The notes beneath the pieces were generated by a model. That model ran no database searches and was not told the origin of the DNA. It was given only the letters and a program-made list of their open reading frames with translations. Shown here piece after piece: positions 19,522 to 28,616 of a stretch of DNA of 64,000 nt. The position numbers were made by a program, and so were the translations under genes. The first letter of the stretch is position 1. Every line of letters starts with the position of its first letter. The DNA comes from Methanobrevibacter sp. TLL-48-HuF1. Lineage in GTDB: Archaea; Methanobacteriota; Methanobacteria; Methanobacteriales; Methanobacteriaceae. The stretch spans positions 1,664,501 through 1,728,500 of the forward strand of contig NZ_CP081485.1 in assembly GCF_023617305.1 (NCBI RefSeq), in the 5' to 3' direction.

Positions 19522-19545
19522 ATAATTTTGAGTATTTATAGTAGT

Positions 19546-19605
19546 TTTTATATAAATATTTAATAATAAATAGTGAAACTAAAATTGTGGGAAGGTATTA
19601 GTTTC
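19546..19605 (+). promoter_or_regulatory. Promoter and leader hairpin before ppx
   Basis: A TATA-like TTTTTATATAAATATT lies near 19546-19560. The expected transcript then contains arms GAAACTAA (19575-19582) and TTAGTTTC (19598-19605), an 8-bp stem whose 15-base loop holds the purine-rich GGGAAGGT. The loop resembles a ribosome site but is about 25 bases from the ATG. Function is not known. Confidence 0.4.
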
Positions 19606-19621
19606 AAATAAATAAATTTGA

Positions 19622-20536
19622 ATGATAAAAATGTTATATGGAATTGTAGATATTGGCTCAAATACTATCAGATTAAAAATATATGAATATAAAAATAACA
19701 AAATTAAATCCGTTTTTTCTAAAAAGAAAACAGCAGGCCTTATTGCTTATCGTGATGATGGCAAATTAAATGATGAAGGAATAAATATTTTATCATCTAT
19801 ATTAAATAAATTTAATAAAATTATGGATTTATTAAATGTAAGTAAGAGATATTTCTTTGCAACAGCCAGTTTAAGAAATATTTCAAATACTTATGAAATA
19901 ATTGGTTTCATAAAAGAAAAATTGGGTATAAAGATTCATATTCTTGATGATGAAACCGAAGCACAGTTAAGTTTCAATTCAGTTAAAGACATAGGATTGG
20001 GAAGTGATGAGGGGATTCTTATTGATGTTGGTGGAGGCAGCTGTGAAATAATTATCTTTGAAAATAAAACACCGATTGGTAAAGGAAGTTTACCTATCGG
20101 ATCACTGTCATGTTATGAAGATTATGTTGGAGTTATGTTTCCAAATAAAAAGGAATCTGAAAATATTGAAAAAAGAGTTATTAAAGAAATTGAAGATTTG
20201 GATTTTGTTAAAACTCATAAAAAATATTTATTTGGTGTAGGTGGAACTGTTAGAAATCTTAAAAAATTACTGGTTCATCTTAATTTTATCAATGAAAAAG
20301 AAGATACAATTCCGGTTTATTTGCTGGATGATGTATTGGATGAACTTAAATATAATAATAAGGAAAATTTTAATAAAATACTGAAAGTTAAAGCTGAAAG
20401 AATTCACACACTTGTGCCGGGAATTATAATTATTAAAACAATTGCAAAATATTTCCATATAGAGAAAATATGTGTTTGTAAAAATTCCATAAGGGAAGGA
20501 GTTTTATACTCACTTTTGGATGCTGAGGGATTATAA
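19622..20536 (+). CDS. ppx: Exopolyphosphatase, Ppx/GppA family
   Basis: 304 residues, typical of the short single-core Ppx/GppA form. The actin-like ATPase fold shows phosphate loop 1 at VDIGSNTIRLKIY, the ATASLRN segment, the TEAQLSF region with catalytic Glu, and phosphate loop 2 at LIDVGGGSCEIIIF, followed by SLPIGSL and FGVGGTVRNL. Such enzymes remove terminal phosphate from polyphosphate or pppGpp; polyphosphate is more likely in an archaeon. The stop overlaps the start of ppk1 by one base (TAATG), so the two are probably translated together. An in-frame ATG at 19631 is an alternative start. The gene lies just past the IS island. Confidence 0.9.
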   Translation: MIKMLYGIVDIGSNTIRLKIYEYKNNKIKSVFSKKKTAGLIAYRDDGKLNDEGINILSSILNKFNKIMDLLNVSKRYFFATASLRNISNTYEIIGFIKEKLGIKIHILDDETEAQLSFNSVKDIGLGSDEGILIDVGGGSCEIIIFENKTPIGKGSLPIGSLSCYEDYVGVMFPNKKESENIEKRVIKEIEDLDFVKTHKKYLFGVGGTVRNLKKLLVHLNFINEKEDTIPVYLLDDVLDELKYNNKENFNKILKVKAERIHTLVPGIIIIKTIAKYFHIEKICVCKNSIREGVLYSLLDAEGL

Positions 20537-22677
20537 TGAAAAAGAGAGATTATTCATATACTCAAAATAGGGAGCTGTCTTGGCTTAAATTTGATGACAG
20601 GGTTTTAAAAGAGGCAAAAGACAATACTGTTCCGTTGTTGGAAAGACTAAATTTCATATCTATTTTCACAAGCAATTTAGATGAATTTTATATGATTAGA
20701 TGTGGCAGTCTTTTTGATTTGACTCTTATTGATGAAGATGACTGGGATAATAAAACTGGCTGGAGCCCTCAGGAACAACTGGATGCCATATTTAAAGCTA
20801 CTAAACCGTTATATGAAGAAAGGGATTTGATTTTTGATGAAATAGCTAAAGATTTAAGAAAATATGGTATTGTTAAACATAATTTTGATGAGTTAAACAG
20901 TAAGTTTAGACAATATGCAACTCAGTATTTCTATGAAAATATAGCTCCGTTATTATCTCCTCAAATAATTGACTCCTATCATCCGTTTCCTCACCTGGCA
21001 AATAAAAAGTTATATATTTATTGTATCTTGGAAAGAGATGAAAAAAAGAAGAAAAATTCAAAGGAATACATTGGATTAATTCCGATTCCATATTCTTTAC
21101 CTAATTATATTAAATTTCCGGATACAAATGAATTTATTTTAATGGAAGATTTGGTTTATGCATTTGTCGAAGGTATTTTTACAAATTACAGGGTTAAATA
21201 TAAAACTGTAGCTGCAGTAACAAGAAATGCAGATATTAACCTTCAGGAAACTCCTATTGATGAAGATGAAGATTACAGACATTTTATGAAAAACATTCTT
21301 AAAAAAAGAAAAAGATTGTCACCAATAAGATTGGAGTTTTACAAAAGCAATGATCATAACTACACTAAATATCTTAGAAAAGAGTTGGGATTACATAAAA
21401 ACCAGGTTTTTCTTATGCAGTCTCCAATAAATCTTGATTTTATCCATGATTTCATAAAAGAAATACCTGATGATGTAACTGAGGATTTAACTTTTCCGGA
21501 GTTTATTCCTCAAAGAACAAGTCAGATTGATCCAAACAAATCATTGTTTAAACAGTTGGATAAGAAAGATATTTTATTATTTTATCCATATCAGACAATG
21601 AACCATTTTCTTGATTTTTTAAAAGAGGCAGCTAATGATCCTGAAGTTTTATCAATTAAAATAACTTTATATCGTGTGGCAAGAACATCTTCTGTTATTA
21701 AATATTTGCTTGAAGCTTTAGATAATGATAAAGAGGTGACAGTTTTAATTGAGCTTCGTGCAAGATTTGATGAGAAAAATAACATTCACTATGCAGAATT
21801 ACTCGAAGAAGCAGGCTGTCAAATATTGTATGGATTTTTAGATTATAAAGTGCACTCTAAAATATGTACTGTAACTAAAAAACATAAGGGAACTATAAAG
21901 CAGTACACACAAATTGGTACTGGTAATTATAATGAAAAAACTGCAAAATTATATGTTGATTACTGTTATTTAACATCTAATCAGGAAATTGGGGATGATG
22001 CTACTGAATTCTTTAAAAATTTGGCATTAGCTAATTTGCAGGGTCATTATAATAAGTTTCTTGTAGCTCCTAATTCTTTAAGATCAGGAATCATGAATCT
22101 GATTGATAAGGAAATAGCTAAAGCTAAAAATAATCAGCCTGCTGAAATTTTAATGAAAATGAATTCATTTACAGACAGACGAATCATTGATAGGATAGCT
22201 AAAGCTTCAGAAGCAGGAGTTAAAATAAAAATGATTATTCGCGGAATCTGCTGTATTATTCCAGGTCTTAAAGACAAAACAGATAATGTTGAAGTTCGTG
22301 GAATTGTTGGCAGGTATTTGGAACATTCAAGAGTCTATGCTTTTGGTGTTGGTGAAGATAGAATTTTATATATTTCAAGTGCAGATATGATGACAAGAAA
22401 TACTGCAAAAAGGGTTGAAATTGCATGTCCTATTGAGGATGAAGCTATAAAGGCAAGAATTCTTGAAGATTTGGATATCATGTTAAAAGATGACATCAAA
22501 GGCCGTAGAATAAATTCCGAAGGGGATTATGAATGTATACAGCAGGCACGTCATATCAATTCACAGGAATTTTTTCAGCAAAGAGCTATTGATGAAATGA
22601 AGGATGTTAAAGTTAAAAAAGAAGATCCTAATTTTATAAAGTCAATTGTTGATAAAATTAGCAGTATTTTTGATTAA
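20536..22677 (+). CDS. ppk1: Polyphosphate kinase 1
   Basis: 713 residues, the normal size for PPK1, which reversibly transfers the ATP gamma-phosphate onto polyphosphate. Domains appear in order: N domain (NRELSWLKFDDRVLKEA), head domain (FPHLANKKLYIY), and two phospholipase-D-like catalytic domains. The phosphorylated His is in YKVHSKICTVTKK, and the second conserved His is in LEHSRVYAFG. Arg/Lys contacts appear in SIKITLYRVARTS and ELRARFDEKNN. The protein ends in a short charged tail. Pairing with an exopolyphosphatase gives a two-gene synthesis and degradation unit. PPK1 is scattered among archaea, so acquisition from bacteria is possible but untested. Confidence 0.95.
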   Translation: MKKRDYSYTQNRELSWLKFDDRVLKEAKDNTVPLLERLNFISIFTSNLDEFYMIRCGSLFDLTLIDEDDWDNKTGWSPQEQLDAIFKATKPLYEERDLIFDEIAKDLRKYGIVKHNFDELNSKFRQYATQYFYENIAPLLSPQIIDSYHPFPHLANKKLYIYCILERDEKKKKNSKEYIGLIPIPYSLPNYIKFPDTNEFILMEDLVYAFVEGIFTNYRVKYKTVAAVTRNADINLQETPIDEDEDYRHFMKNILKKRKRLSPIRLEFYKSNDHNYTKYLRKELGLHKNQVFLMQSPINLDFIHDFIKEIPDDVTEDLTFPEFIPQRTSQIDPNKSLFKQLDKKDILLFYPYQTMNHFLDFLKEAANDPEVLSIKITLYRVARTSSVIKYLLEALDNDKEVTVLIELRARFDEKNNIHYAELLEEAGCQILYGFLDYKVHSKICTVTKKHKGTIKQYTQIGTGNYNEKTAKLYVDYCYLTSNQEIGDDATEFFKNLALANLQGHYNKFLVAPNSLRSGIMNLIDKEIAKAKNNQPAEILMKMNSFTDRRIIDRIAKASEAGVKIKMIIRGICCIIPGLKDKTDNVEVRGIVGRYLEHSRVYAFGVGEDRILYISSADMMTRNTAKRVEIACPIEDEAIKARILEDLDIMLKDDIKGRRINSEGDYECIQQARHINSQEFFQQRAIDEMKDVKVKKEDPNFIKSIVDKISSIFD

Positions 22678-22689
22678 ATAGTTTTCATC

Positions 22690-22729
22690 GAAATTCTTAA
22701 TAGGAATTTCATTCTGATTCTATTTTTTT
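22690..22729 (+). terminator. Terminator after ppk1
   Basis: Arms GAAATTC (22690-22696) and GAATTTC (22704-22710) form a 7-bp stem 12 bases after the ppk1 stop. A T-run (CTATTTTTTT) follows within 20 bases. Confidence 0.55.
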
Positions 22730-22865
22730 AACAACTTTTAAATTTTAGAAGTTAAATATTGTTATATTGGCCTTATTTTTGATTGAAAAAATCAATACCT
22801 TTATATAGGTAGAGAATTAAATATATTGTTATCATGTTAATTAGTGTTTAATATGATAGGCTAAG

Positions 22866-22880
22866 TATTTTTATTATACT
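22866..22880 (+). promoter_or_regulatory. TATA box for tRNA-Ser
   Basis: TTTTTATTATACTT lies about 27-30 bases before the first base of the tRNA, the usual distance for an archaeal TATA box. Confidence 0.45.
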
Positions 22881-22902
22881 TGGAGCTATTTTAAGCAATA
22901 AT

Positions 22903-22987
22903 GCCGAGATAGTCTAGCCTGGTAAGGCGCGAGACTGGAAATCTCGTGGGAGCTTTTCCCTCCTGGGTTCAAATCCCAGTCTCGGCG
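22903..22987 (+). tRNA. tRNA-Ser (anticodon GGA)
   Basis: A complete class II tRNA. The acceptor stem pairs GCCGAGA (22903-22909) with TCTCGGC (22980-22986), followed by discriminator G. The anticodon stem CGAGA/TCTCG (22930-22934, 22942-22946) encloses CTGGAAA with GGA at 22937-22939, reading UCC and UCU. A long variable arm (GGGAG...CTCC) marks it as serine, and the T arm has GGTTCAAATCC. CCA is not encoded. No intron is seen. Confidence 0.96.
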
Positions 22988-23127
22988 TTTATTAGTTTTT
23001 AACATACGATTTTTTAATTATTTTTTTCACGATTATTAAATTATTTGTTAAACTGATATTTTGCACTCTTAGTTGTAACACTAAGTTTTAAATTGTTGAA
23101 AGAACTGTGTTTTGAAATCAAAACATT

Positions 23128-23159
23128 CGAATCTATTACTTTTGCGTCTCGTAGATTCG
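23128..23159 (+). promoter_or_regulatory. Leader hairpin before rps13
   Basis: Perfect arms CGAATCTA (23128-23135) and TAGATTCG (23152-23159) with a 16-base loop end 10 bases before the ribosome site GGAGGT (23169-23174). It sits in the presumed leader of the ribosomal operon. It may be an autoregulatory site or a terminator-like structure; no T-run follows, which argues against a terminator. Confidence 0.4.
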
Positions 23160-23181
23160 CTCTATAAATGGAGGTTATTTA

Positions 23182-23625
23182 ATGGAAGACGACTTTAAGC
23201 ACTTGGTGCGTATTTCTAGAAAGGATGTAGATGGTAATAAAACCATTGAACAAGCTTTAACCGAAATCAAAGGTGTTGGAATATCTTTATCCACAACTAT
23301 GTGCCGTACTTTAGATTTAGATTCTGAAGCTCAAATCGGTTATATCGCTGATGAAGATGTTTTAAAAATTGAAGAAATTTTAGAAAACCCACAAAAATTT
23401 AATATTCCTGATTGGATGTTAAACCGTAGGGAAGACTATGAAACTGGTAAAAATATTCATTTAATTGAATCAGATCTTGACATGACTTTAAGAGATGATT
23501 TAAACAGAATGAAGAAAACCAGAAGTTACAAAGGTAGAAGACACGAAGCAGGTTTACCTGTTAGAGGTCAAAGAACTAAATCTACTTTCAGGAACAGTTC
23601 TTCAGTTGGTGTAAAACGTTCATAA
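23182..23625 (+). CDS. rps13: 30S ribosomal protein S13
   Basis: 147 residues, normal for archaeal uS13, which sits in the small-subunit head and contacts tRNA and the large subunit. The N-terminal segment [27 protein letters not shown] and the basic tail [19 protein letters not shown] are diagnostic. The start is fixed by GGAGGT eight bases upstream. It opens the block rps13-rps4-rps11-rpoD, the conserved archaeal alpha-operon order. A 92-base gap separates it from rps4, long compared with the others. Confidence 0.97.
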   Translation: MEDDFKHLVRISRKDVDGNKTIEQALTEIKGVGISLSTTMCRTLDLDSEAQIGYIADEDVLKIEEILENPQKFNIPDWMLNRREDYETGKNIHLIESDLDMTLRDDLNRMKKTRSYKGRRHEAGLPVRGQRTKSTFRNSSSVGVKRS

Positions 23626-23717
23626 GCATGAGAACTTTTTTTATAATTAATATTACTCAATAATTTTTTTTACAATGATGGTATTAATTTAATTATTTTT
23701 ATAAAGGAGATGTTTTA

Positions 23718-24254
23718 ATGGGACAACCTAGAAAATCAAGGAAAAAGTATAATACACCGCCACATCCTTGGAATGCAGAAAGAATCAAAAATGAAAATAA
23801 ATTAATGACTAAATACGGCTTAAAAAACAAAAAAGAAATTTGGAAAGCTGATACTTTAGTTAGAAGATACAGTAGGGAAGCAAGATACCTACTCGGGTTC
23901 GATACGAACCAAATGCAAGATGAAAAATTAGAATTATTAGGACACTTAGCTAGAACCGGTGTTTTGCCTGAAGGTGCAGCACTTGAAGAAGTCTTAAACT
24001 TAACTGTTGAAGATATCTTAAGAAGAAGATTACAAACTATTGTTTACAAAAAAGGTTTAGCTCGTACTCCTAAAGAAGCTAGAATGTTTGTTGTACACGG
24101 TCACATAACTTTAAATGGTAAAAAAATCAATTCACCAAGTTATGTTGTATTAAAAGGCCAAGAAGATGAAATTGGATTTTATCCATCATCACCTGTAGCT
24201 AAACAGATTGAAGAGTACAATAAAAACAAAAATGAAAAAGCTACTGAGGAATAA
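23718..24254 (+). CDS. rps4: 30S ribosomal protein S4
   Basis: 178 residues, the archaeal uS4 size. It nucleates small-subunit assembly on 16S rRNA. The N-terminal [19 protein letters not shown] is typical of archaea, and an S4 RNA-binding domain covers about residues 100-165 ([25 protein letters not shown] cut by [12 protein letters not shown]). A strong ribosome site AAAGGAGAT precedes the ATG. The tail is rich in Lys and Glu. Rps11 follows 11 bases later. Confidence 0.97.
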   Translation: MGQPRKSRKKYNTPPHPWNAERIKNENKLMTKYGLKNKKEIWKADTLVRRYSREARYLLGFDTNQMQDEKLELLGHLARTGVLPEGAALEEVLNLTVEDILRRRLQTIVYKKGLARTPKEARMFVVHGHITLNGKKINSPSYVVLKGQEDEIGFYPSSPVAKQIEEYNKNKNEKATEE

Positions 24255-24265
24255 AGGGTGTAATT

Positions 24266-24658
24266 ATGGCAAAAGATGAAAAATGGGGTATAGCTAATAT
24301 TTACTCATCATACAATAACACTATTATTACTGTAACAGATATTACTGGTGCTGAAACCATTTCCCAATGGTCTGGTGGTAAAGTTGTTCGTGCAGATAGG
24401 CAACAAGCTTCACCTTTCGCAGCTATGGCTGCAGCAACCAGAATAGCTGATGATGCTAAAGAAAAAGGATTTGTTGGCTTACATATTAGAGTAAGAGCTC
24501 CTGGTGGAAATGGACACAGAAGTCCGGGACCTGGTGCACAAGCTACTATTCGTGCTTTAGCAAGAGCTGGAATTAAAATTGGTAAAATAGAAGATATCAC
24601 TCCTATTCCTCACGATGGTACTGGAAGACCTGGTGGTAAAAGAGGAAGAAGAGTCTAA
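24266..24658 (+). CDS. rps11: 30S ribosomal protein S11
   Basis: 130 residues, normal for archaeal uS11 of the small-subunit platform. Signature parts are [19 protein letters not shown], the Gly/Pro-rich [18 protein letters not shown] and the C-terminal [20 protein letters not shown]. Its ribosome site is GGGTG before the ATG. It lies between rps4 and rpoD with gaps of 11 and 12 bases, clearly one transcript. Confidence 0.97.
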   Translation: MAKDEKWGIANIYSSYNNTIITVTDITGAETISQWSGGKVVRADRQQASPFAAMAAATRIADDAKEKGFVGLHIRVRAPGGNGHRSPGPGAQATIRALARAGIKIGKIEDITPIPHDGTGRPGGKRGRRV

Positions 24659-24670
24659 GAAGGGTTTAAT

Positions 24671-25495
24671 ATGGAGATAGAAGTTAAAAGTCAAACAGAT
24701 GATGAAATTGTTTTCATTGTCCGTGATGTAGAAGTACCTTTTATTAATGCTATTAGAAGGTGTGCAATGGTAAATGTACCTAAAATAGCTATTGAAGATG
24801 TAAATATCATGAGAAATGATTCAGCTATGTTTAATGAGGTACTTGCTCATAGGCTTGGTTTAACTCCTTTAGTTTCTGACATGGACGCAATTGAAGGTTT
24901 ACCTTTACCTGGTGATGATGATTATGAAGATGACCATAGCGTCATGTTTTCTTTAAAAGAAGAAGGACCTAAAGTTGTTTATTCTAAGGATTTAATATCT
25001 TCAGACTCAAAAATTAAACCAGTATATGATACCATTCCTTTAGTAAAACTTAAAGAAGGAGAAAAACTAAACATTGAAGCAGTTGCAAAAGTTGGATATG
25101 GAAAAGAACATGCTAAATGGATGCCAACTACTGTATGTGTTTATAAACAATATCCCGAAATCACTTTTAATGAGAATACGGAAATTGATTATGAATGTGC
25201 TAATGCATGCCCAAGAGGTGTTTTGAAATCTGATAAAAGATCTAAAGAGATTAAGATTTTAGACATTGAAAATTGCAGTATGTGTAAAAGCTGTGTAAGA
25301 GCTTCAATTAGAAATGCACAATCTGAAGGAAAAGACGAAAGCTACATCAATGTAGGGTATCATGAAAATGATTTTATATTTAGAATAGAAACTGATGGAT
25401 CAATGCCTCCTAAAGAAGTTTTATTGCAAGCTTGCGATGAATTAGGTGAAAAAGCAGATAAGTTTATCAGATTTAGTGAAGGAGGAAGTAAATAA
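24671..25495 (+). CDS. rpoD: RNA polymerase subunit D (Rpo3)
   Basis: 274 residues. This alpha-like subunit dimerises with RpoL and seeds polymerase assembly. The dimerisation part has VPFINAIRRCAMVNVPKIAIEDV and LAHRLGLTPLV. An inserted ferredoxin-like domain follows: YECANACPRG and ENCSMCKSCVRAS. The second motif lacks the fourth Cys before Pro, so the residues can ligate only one [4Fe-4S] cluster: three Cys from the second motif plus the Cys-Pro of the first. Methanogen RpoD proteins are known to vary between one and two clusters. The stop overlaps the rpl18e start by one base (TAATG). Confidence 0.96.
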   Translation: MEIEVKSQTDDEIVFIVRDVEVPFINAIRRCAMVNVPKIAIEDVNIMRNDSAMFNEVLAHRLGLTPLVSDMDAIEGLPLPGDDDYEDDHSVMFSLKEEGPKVVYSKDLISSDSKIKPVYDTIPLVKLKEGEKLNIEAVAKVGYGKEHAKWMPTTVCVYKQYPEITFNENTEIDYECANACPRGVLKSDKRSKEIKILDIENCSMCKSCVRASIRNAQSEGKDESYINVGYHENDFIFRIETDGSMPPKEVLLQACDELGEKADKFIRFSEGGSK

Positions 25496-25860
25496 TGGTT
25501 AAGAAAATTATCAAAACAAATCCTAACCTTATTGAACTTATTAATAAACTTAATAAAAAATCAAAAACAGAAAATGCAGCTATTTGGAAAGATGTTGCTA
25601 ATAGACTTGGAAGGTCTAACAGAAGAACTGCAGAAGTTAATTTATCAGATATTGCAAGGTATGCAAATGCTGATGAAACTGTTTTAGTACCTGGAAAAGT
25701 ATTATCTAATGGTGATTTAACAGAAAAAGTAAATGTTGCAGCATTTAAATTCTCACAAAAAGCACAGGAAAAAATTGAAAGTGCTGGTGGAGAATGCGTC
25801 TCAATTGATGATATAATGGAATCTAATCCAAAAGGAAGCAACATTAGAATCATGGAATAA
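25495..25860 (+). CDS. rpl18e: 50S ribosomal protein L18e
   Basis: 121 residues, as expected for archaeal eL18. The sequence IIKTNPNLIELINKLNKKSK, then AAIWKDVANRLGRSNRRTAEVNLS and VLVPGKVLSNGDL, identifies the family. It is translationally coupled to rpoD by a one-base overlap and followed 18 bases later by rpl13, the usual archaeal order. Confidence 0.95.
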   Translation: MVKKIIKTNPNLIELINKLNKKSKTENAAIWKDVANRLGRSNRRTAEVNLSDIARYANADETVLVPGKVLSNGDLTEKVNVAAFKFSQKAQEKIESAGGECVSIDDIMESNPKGSNIRIME

Positions 25861-25878
25861 GATGGATGTGTTGTTATT

Positions 25879-26301
25879 ATGATTATTGACGGAGAAGGAT
25901 GCGTTTTAGGAAGATTAGCTAGTGTAACTAGTAAAAATCTCTTAGAAGGCGAAGAAGTAGTAATTCTTAATGCTGAAAAGATTATGATTACTGGTAATAA
26001 GGATTGGGCTTATGCAAAATACAAACAAAGAGTAGACAGAGCAAGTATCTCTAACCCTCGTGATTTAGGTCCTAAATATCCTAGAAGGCCAGATGATATA
26101 TTCAGAAGAACTGTAAGAGGAATGTTACCTTATAAAAAATCTAAAGGTAGAGTTGCTTTCAAAGGTTTAAAAGCATATGTAGGTGTACCTGAAGAATATG
26201 CTGATGCTGATCTTGTTGCAGTTCCTGAAGCAGAATACAACAACCTTAAAAAAGGTATTGAATTAGGTGAAGTTTCTAAACTTTTAGGAGCTACCTTTTA
26301 G
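25879..26301 (+). CDS. rpl13: 50S ribosomal protein L13
   Basis: 140 residues, typical of archaeal uL13. Recognised by [43 protein letters not shown] in part, and the [16 protein letters not shown] motif. The ribosome site is a weak GGATGTG. Rps9 follows; in archaea and bacteria the L13-S9 pair is conserved. Confidence 0.96.
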   Translation: MIIDGEGCVLGRLASVTSKNLLEGEEVVILNAEKIMITGNKDWAYAKYKQRVDRASISNPRDLGPKYPRRPDDIFRRTVRGMLPYKKSKGRVAFKGLKAYVGVPEEYADADLVAVPEAEYNNLKKGIELGEVSKLLGATF

Positions 26302-26319
26302 ATAAATGGATGTGTGATT

Positions 26320-26721
26320 ATGGTTAAAGTTATTCATACAAGTGGAAAACGTAAAACAGCTATCGCAAGAGGTACTGTTCAAGAAGGTACTGGTAAAGTA
26401 AGAATTAACAGAGTTCCTTTAGAACTTTACTCACCAGAACTCGCTAACTTAAAATTACAAGAACCATTAACCTTAGCTGGAGATTTAGCTAATGAAGTGG
26501 ATATTAACATCCATGTTGTTGGTGGAGGAGTAATGGGTCAGGCTGAAGCTGCACGTATGGTAATTGCTAAAGGACTTGTCCAATGGTCTCAAGATATGAA
26601 TTTAAAAGATAAATTCATACACTACGACAGAACCATGTTAGTAGGTGACCCAAGACGTTCAGAACCTAAAAAATATGGTGGTCCTGGAGCAAGAGCACGT
26701 AAACAAAAAAGTTACAGATAA
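26320..26721 (+). CDS. rps9: 30S ribosomal protein S9
   Basis: 133 residues from the ATG at 26320. A GTG at 26314 is in frame, but it overlaps the likely ribosome site GGATGTGTGAT, so ATG is preferred. The family is clear from [15 protein letters not shown] and the C-terminal tail [24 protein letters not shown], whose last residues reach the P-site tRNA in the ribosome. It lies 18 bases after rpl13 and is followed by two small polymerase subunit genes. Confidence 0.96.
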   Translation: MVKVIHTSGKRKTAIARGTVQEGTGKVRINRVPLELYSPELANLKLQEPLTLAGDLANEVDINIHVVGGGVMGQAEAARMVIAKGLVQWSQDMNLKDKFIHYDRTMLVGDPRRSEPKKYGGPGARARKQKSYR

Positions 26722-26772
26722 TTTTTCTGTAATTTTATAATTTTTATTTAAAAAATTAAAAAGATGATATAA

Positions 26773-26943
26773 ATGATTCCTATAAGATGCTTAAGTTGTG
26801 GAAAACCGGTATCAGCTTACTTTGATGAATATAATAAAAGATTAGCTGCCGGTGAAAAATCAAAAGATATTTTAGATGACTTAGGCTTAAACAGATATTG
26901 TTGTAGAAGAATGTTAATTTCTCATGTTGAAACATGGGAATAG
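26773..26943 (+). CDS. rpoN: RNA polymerase subunit N (Rpo10)
   Basis: 56 residues, small but diagnostic. It begins MIPIRCLSCGKPVSAYFDEY and contains LDDLGLNRYCCRRMLISHV. The zinc site is formed by CLSCGK and the CC pair in YCCRRM, as in eukaryotic RPB10, which supports the D/L assembly platform. GATGAT lies a few bases before the ATG. Its place between rps9 and rpoK is the standard archaeal order. Confidence 0.97.
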   Translation: MIPIRCLSCGKPVSAYFDEYNKRLAAGEKSKDILDDLGLNRYCCRRMLISHVETWE

Positions 26944-27027
26944 GTTTTTACAAGTTGTAGGGATATATTTTTACTTATAAAATTAATCTTGGTAAACGGT
27001 AATACCTAAAAAATGGAAGTAATATTC

Positions 27028-27210
27028 ATGACTACAGAAAATTTAACAAGGTTTGAAAGAGCTAGACTTCTTGGAGCTAGAGCAATTCAGATTTCAATGG
27101 GTGCTAAACCTTTAGTGGAAATTGGTGACTCATTAGATCCAATTGATATAGCTTACGAAGAACTCAAAGCTGGAGTTTTACCATTAGATGTAATAAGATA
27201 TGATGAATAA
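27028..27210 (+). CDS. rpoK: RNA polymerase subunit K (Rpo6)
   Basis: 60 residues from ATG 27028 ([19 protein letters not shown]), which fits the archaeal N-terminus; an in-frame ATG at 27013 would add five residues but has no ribosome site. The core [19 protein letters not shown] and the end [10 protein letters not shown] are those of RPB6/omega-type subunits, which clamp the largest polymerase subunit. The 84-base gap from rpoN contains no gene I can see. Enolase follows after 139 bases. Confidence 0.94.
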   Translation: MTTENLTRFERARLLGARAIQISMGAKPLVEIGDSLDPIDIAYEELKAGVLPLDVIRYDE

Positions 27211-27349
27211 ATAGTTTATTCTATTTATTTCATTATTAAATTATTTAAAAAAAATAAAAAATACCAACATAACTCTATAAAGAAATTTACTAATTTTTTA
27301 TGAGTATAGATTATATGGTAATAAATTAATTGACACTGAGGTGTTTTTT

Positions 27350-28594
27350 TTGGATAGTATAATAGAAGATGTCCAGGTTCGTAAAATTTTGGACAGCAGA
27401 GGAAACCCAACTGTTGAAGTAGATGTAATTACTTGGAATGGGTTCGGCAGAGCTGCTGCACCAAGTGGGGCAAGTACTGGTTCAAGAGAAGTAGTATCAT
27501 TCCCTGAAGGTGGAGTAGACGTAATTGTAAGTGAAATTGAAGATATTATTGCTTCTGAACTTATTGGAATGGATGCTGAAGATATAGCTACTATTGATGA
27601 AGTTTTAAGAGAAGTTGACGGAACTGACAATCTTTCAGCTATTGGTGGTAATACTACTGTAGCTGTTTCCATGGCTGTAGCTAAAGCTGCTGCTGCATCA
27701 TATAATATGCCATTATATAAATTTTTAGGAGGAAATTTAGTAAATGAATTGCCTTTCCCTCTTGGAAATATGATGAATGGTGGAGCACATGCAGGAGTTA
27801 ATGCACCGGATATTCAAGAATTTTTAGTAGTTCCTGTCGGTGCAAAAAATATGGTTGAAGCTGTATTTGCAAATTCAAGCATTCACAAAAAATTAAAAGA
27901 ATTAATCCAAACTAAAGACTCCAATTTCACTGGTGGAAAAGGAGATGAAGGTGGATGGGTGCCTAACATTACTAATGATGCTGCTTTAGAAATTCAAGCT
28001 CAGGCATGTGAAGAAGTTGGTGATGAACTTGGTATTGAAATCAGACCTTCTTTAGATATGGCTGCTTCTGAATTATGGAATGCAGATGAGCAAAAATATA
28101 TTTATGCTCAAGACGGTATCAAAAGAGATACTGGAGATCAAATTGACTTTGTAAAAGACATTATTGACACTTATAATATGTTTTATGTAGAAGATCCATT
28201 TGATGAATCTGATTTTGATGGATTTGCTCAGTTAACTTCCAAAGTTGGAGATAAATGCCTTATTTGTGGTGATGATTTATTTGTAACTAACAAAGAAATT
28301 TTAGCTAAAGGTATTGAAATGAATGCAGCTAATGCAATCATTATTAAACCAAATCAAATCGGTTCTTTATCTGAAACTTATGCTACTGTTAAATTAGCTA
28401 AAGAAAATGATATTGTACCTGTTGTTTCTCACAGGTCTGGTGAAACTACTGATGCAACTATTGCTCACTTAGCTGTTGGTTTTGGTTCTCCTATGATTAA
28501 AACCGGAGCTATAGGTGGAGAAAGAATAGCTAAATTAAACGAACTCATTCGTATTGAAGAAGAACTTCCTAATCCAAAAATGGGTGAATTTTAA
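27350..28594 (+). CDS. eno: Enolase
   Basis: 414 residues from TTG 27350, chosen because GAGGTG (27338-27343) lies just upstream and [20 protein letters not shown] matches archaeal enolases; GTG at 27341 falls inside the ribosome site. Enolase interconverts 2-phosphoglycerate and phosphoenolpyruvate, here mainly in gluconeogenesis. Catalytic and metal parts: [25 protein letters not shown] (proton relay Glu), [10 protein letters not shown] and CGDDL (Mg2+ Asp/Glu), [11 protein letters not shown] (base Lys), and the end motif [19 protein letters not shown]. It shares the ribosomal gene block, as in other Methanobacteriales. Confidence 0.97.
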   Translation: MDSIIEDVQVRKILDSRGNPTVEVDVITWNGFGRAAAPSGASTGSREVVSFPEGGVDVIVSEIEDIIASELIGMDAEDIATIDEVLREVDGTDNLSAIGGNTTVAVSMAVAKAAAASYNMPLYKFLGGNLVNELPFPLGNMMNGGAHAGVNAPDIQEFLVVPVGAKNMVEAVFANSSIHKKLKELIQTKDSNFTGGKGDEGGWVPNITNDAALEIQAQACEEVGDELGIEIRPSLDMAASELWNADEQKYIYAQDGIKRDTGDQIDFVKDIIDTYNMFYVEDPFDESDFDGFAQLTSKVGDKCLICGDDLFVTNKEILAKGIEMNAANAIIIKPNQIGSLSETYATVKLAKENDIVPVVSHRSGETTDATIAHLAVGFGSPMIKTGAIGGERIAKLNELIRIEEELPNPKMGEF

Positions 28595-28616
28595 ATAACT
28601 TATTGGAGATTTAAAT

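Noticed and set aside
24301-24600. Antisense reading frame over rps11
   Set aside because: It is the shadow of a well-supported ribosomal gene and has no start signals.
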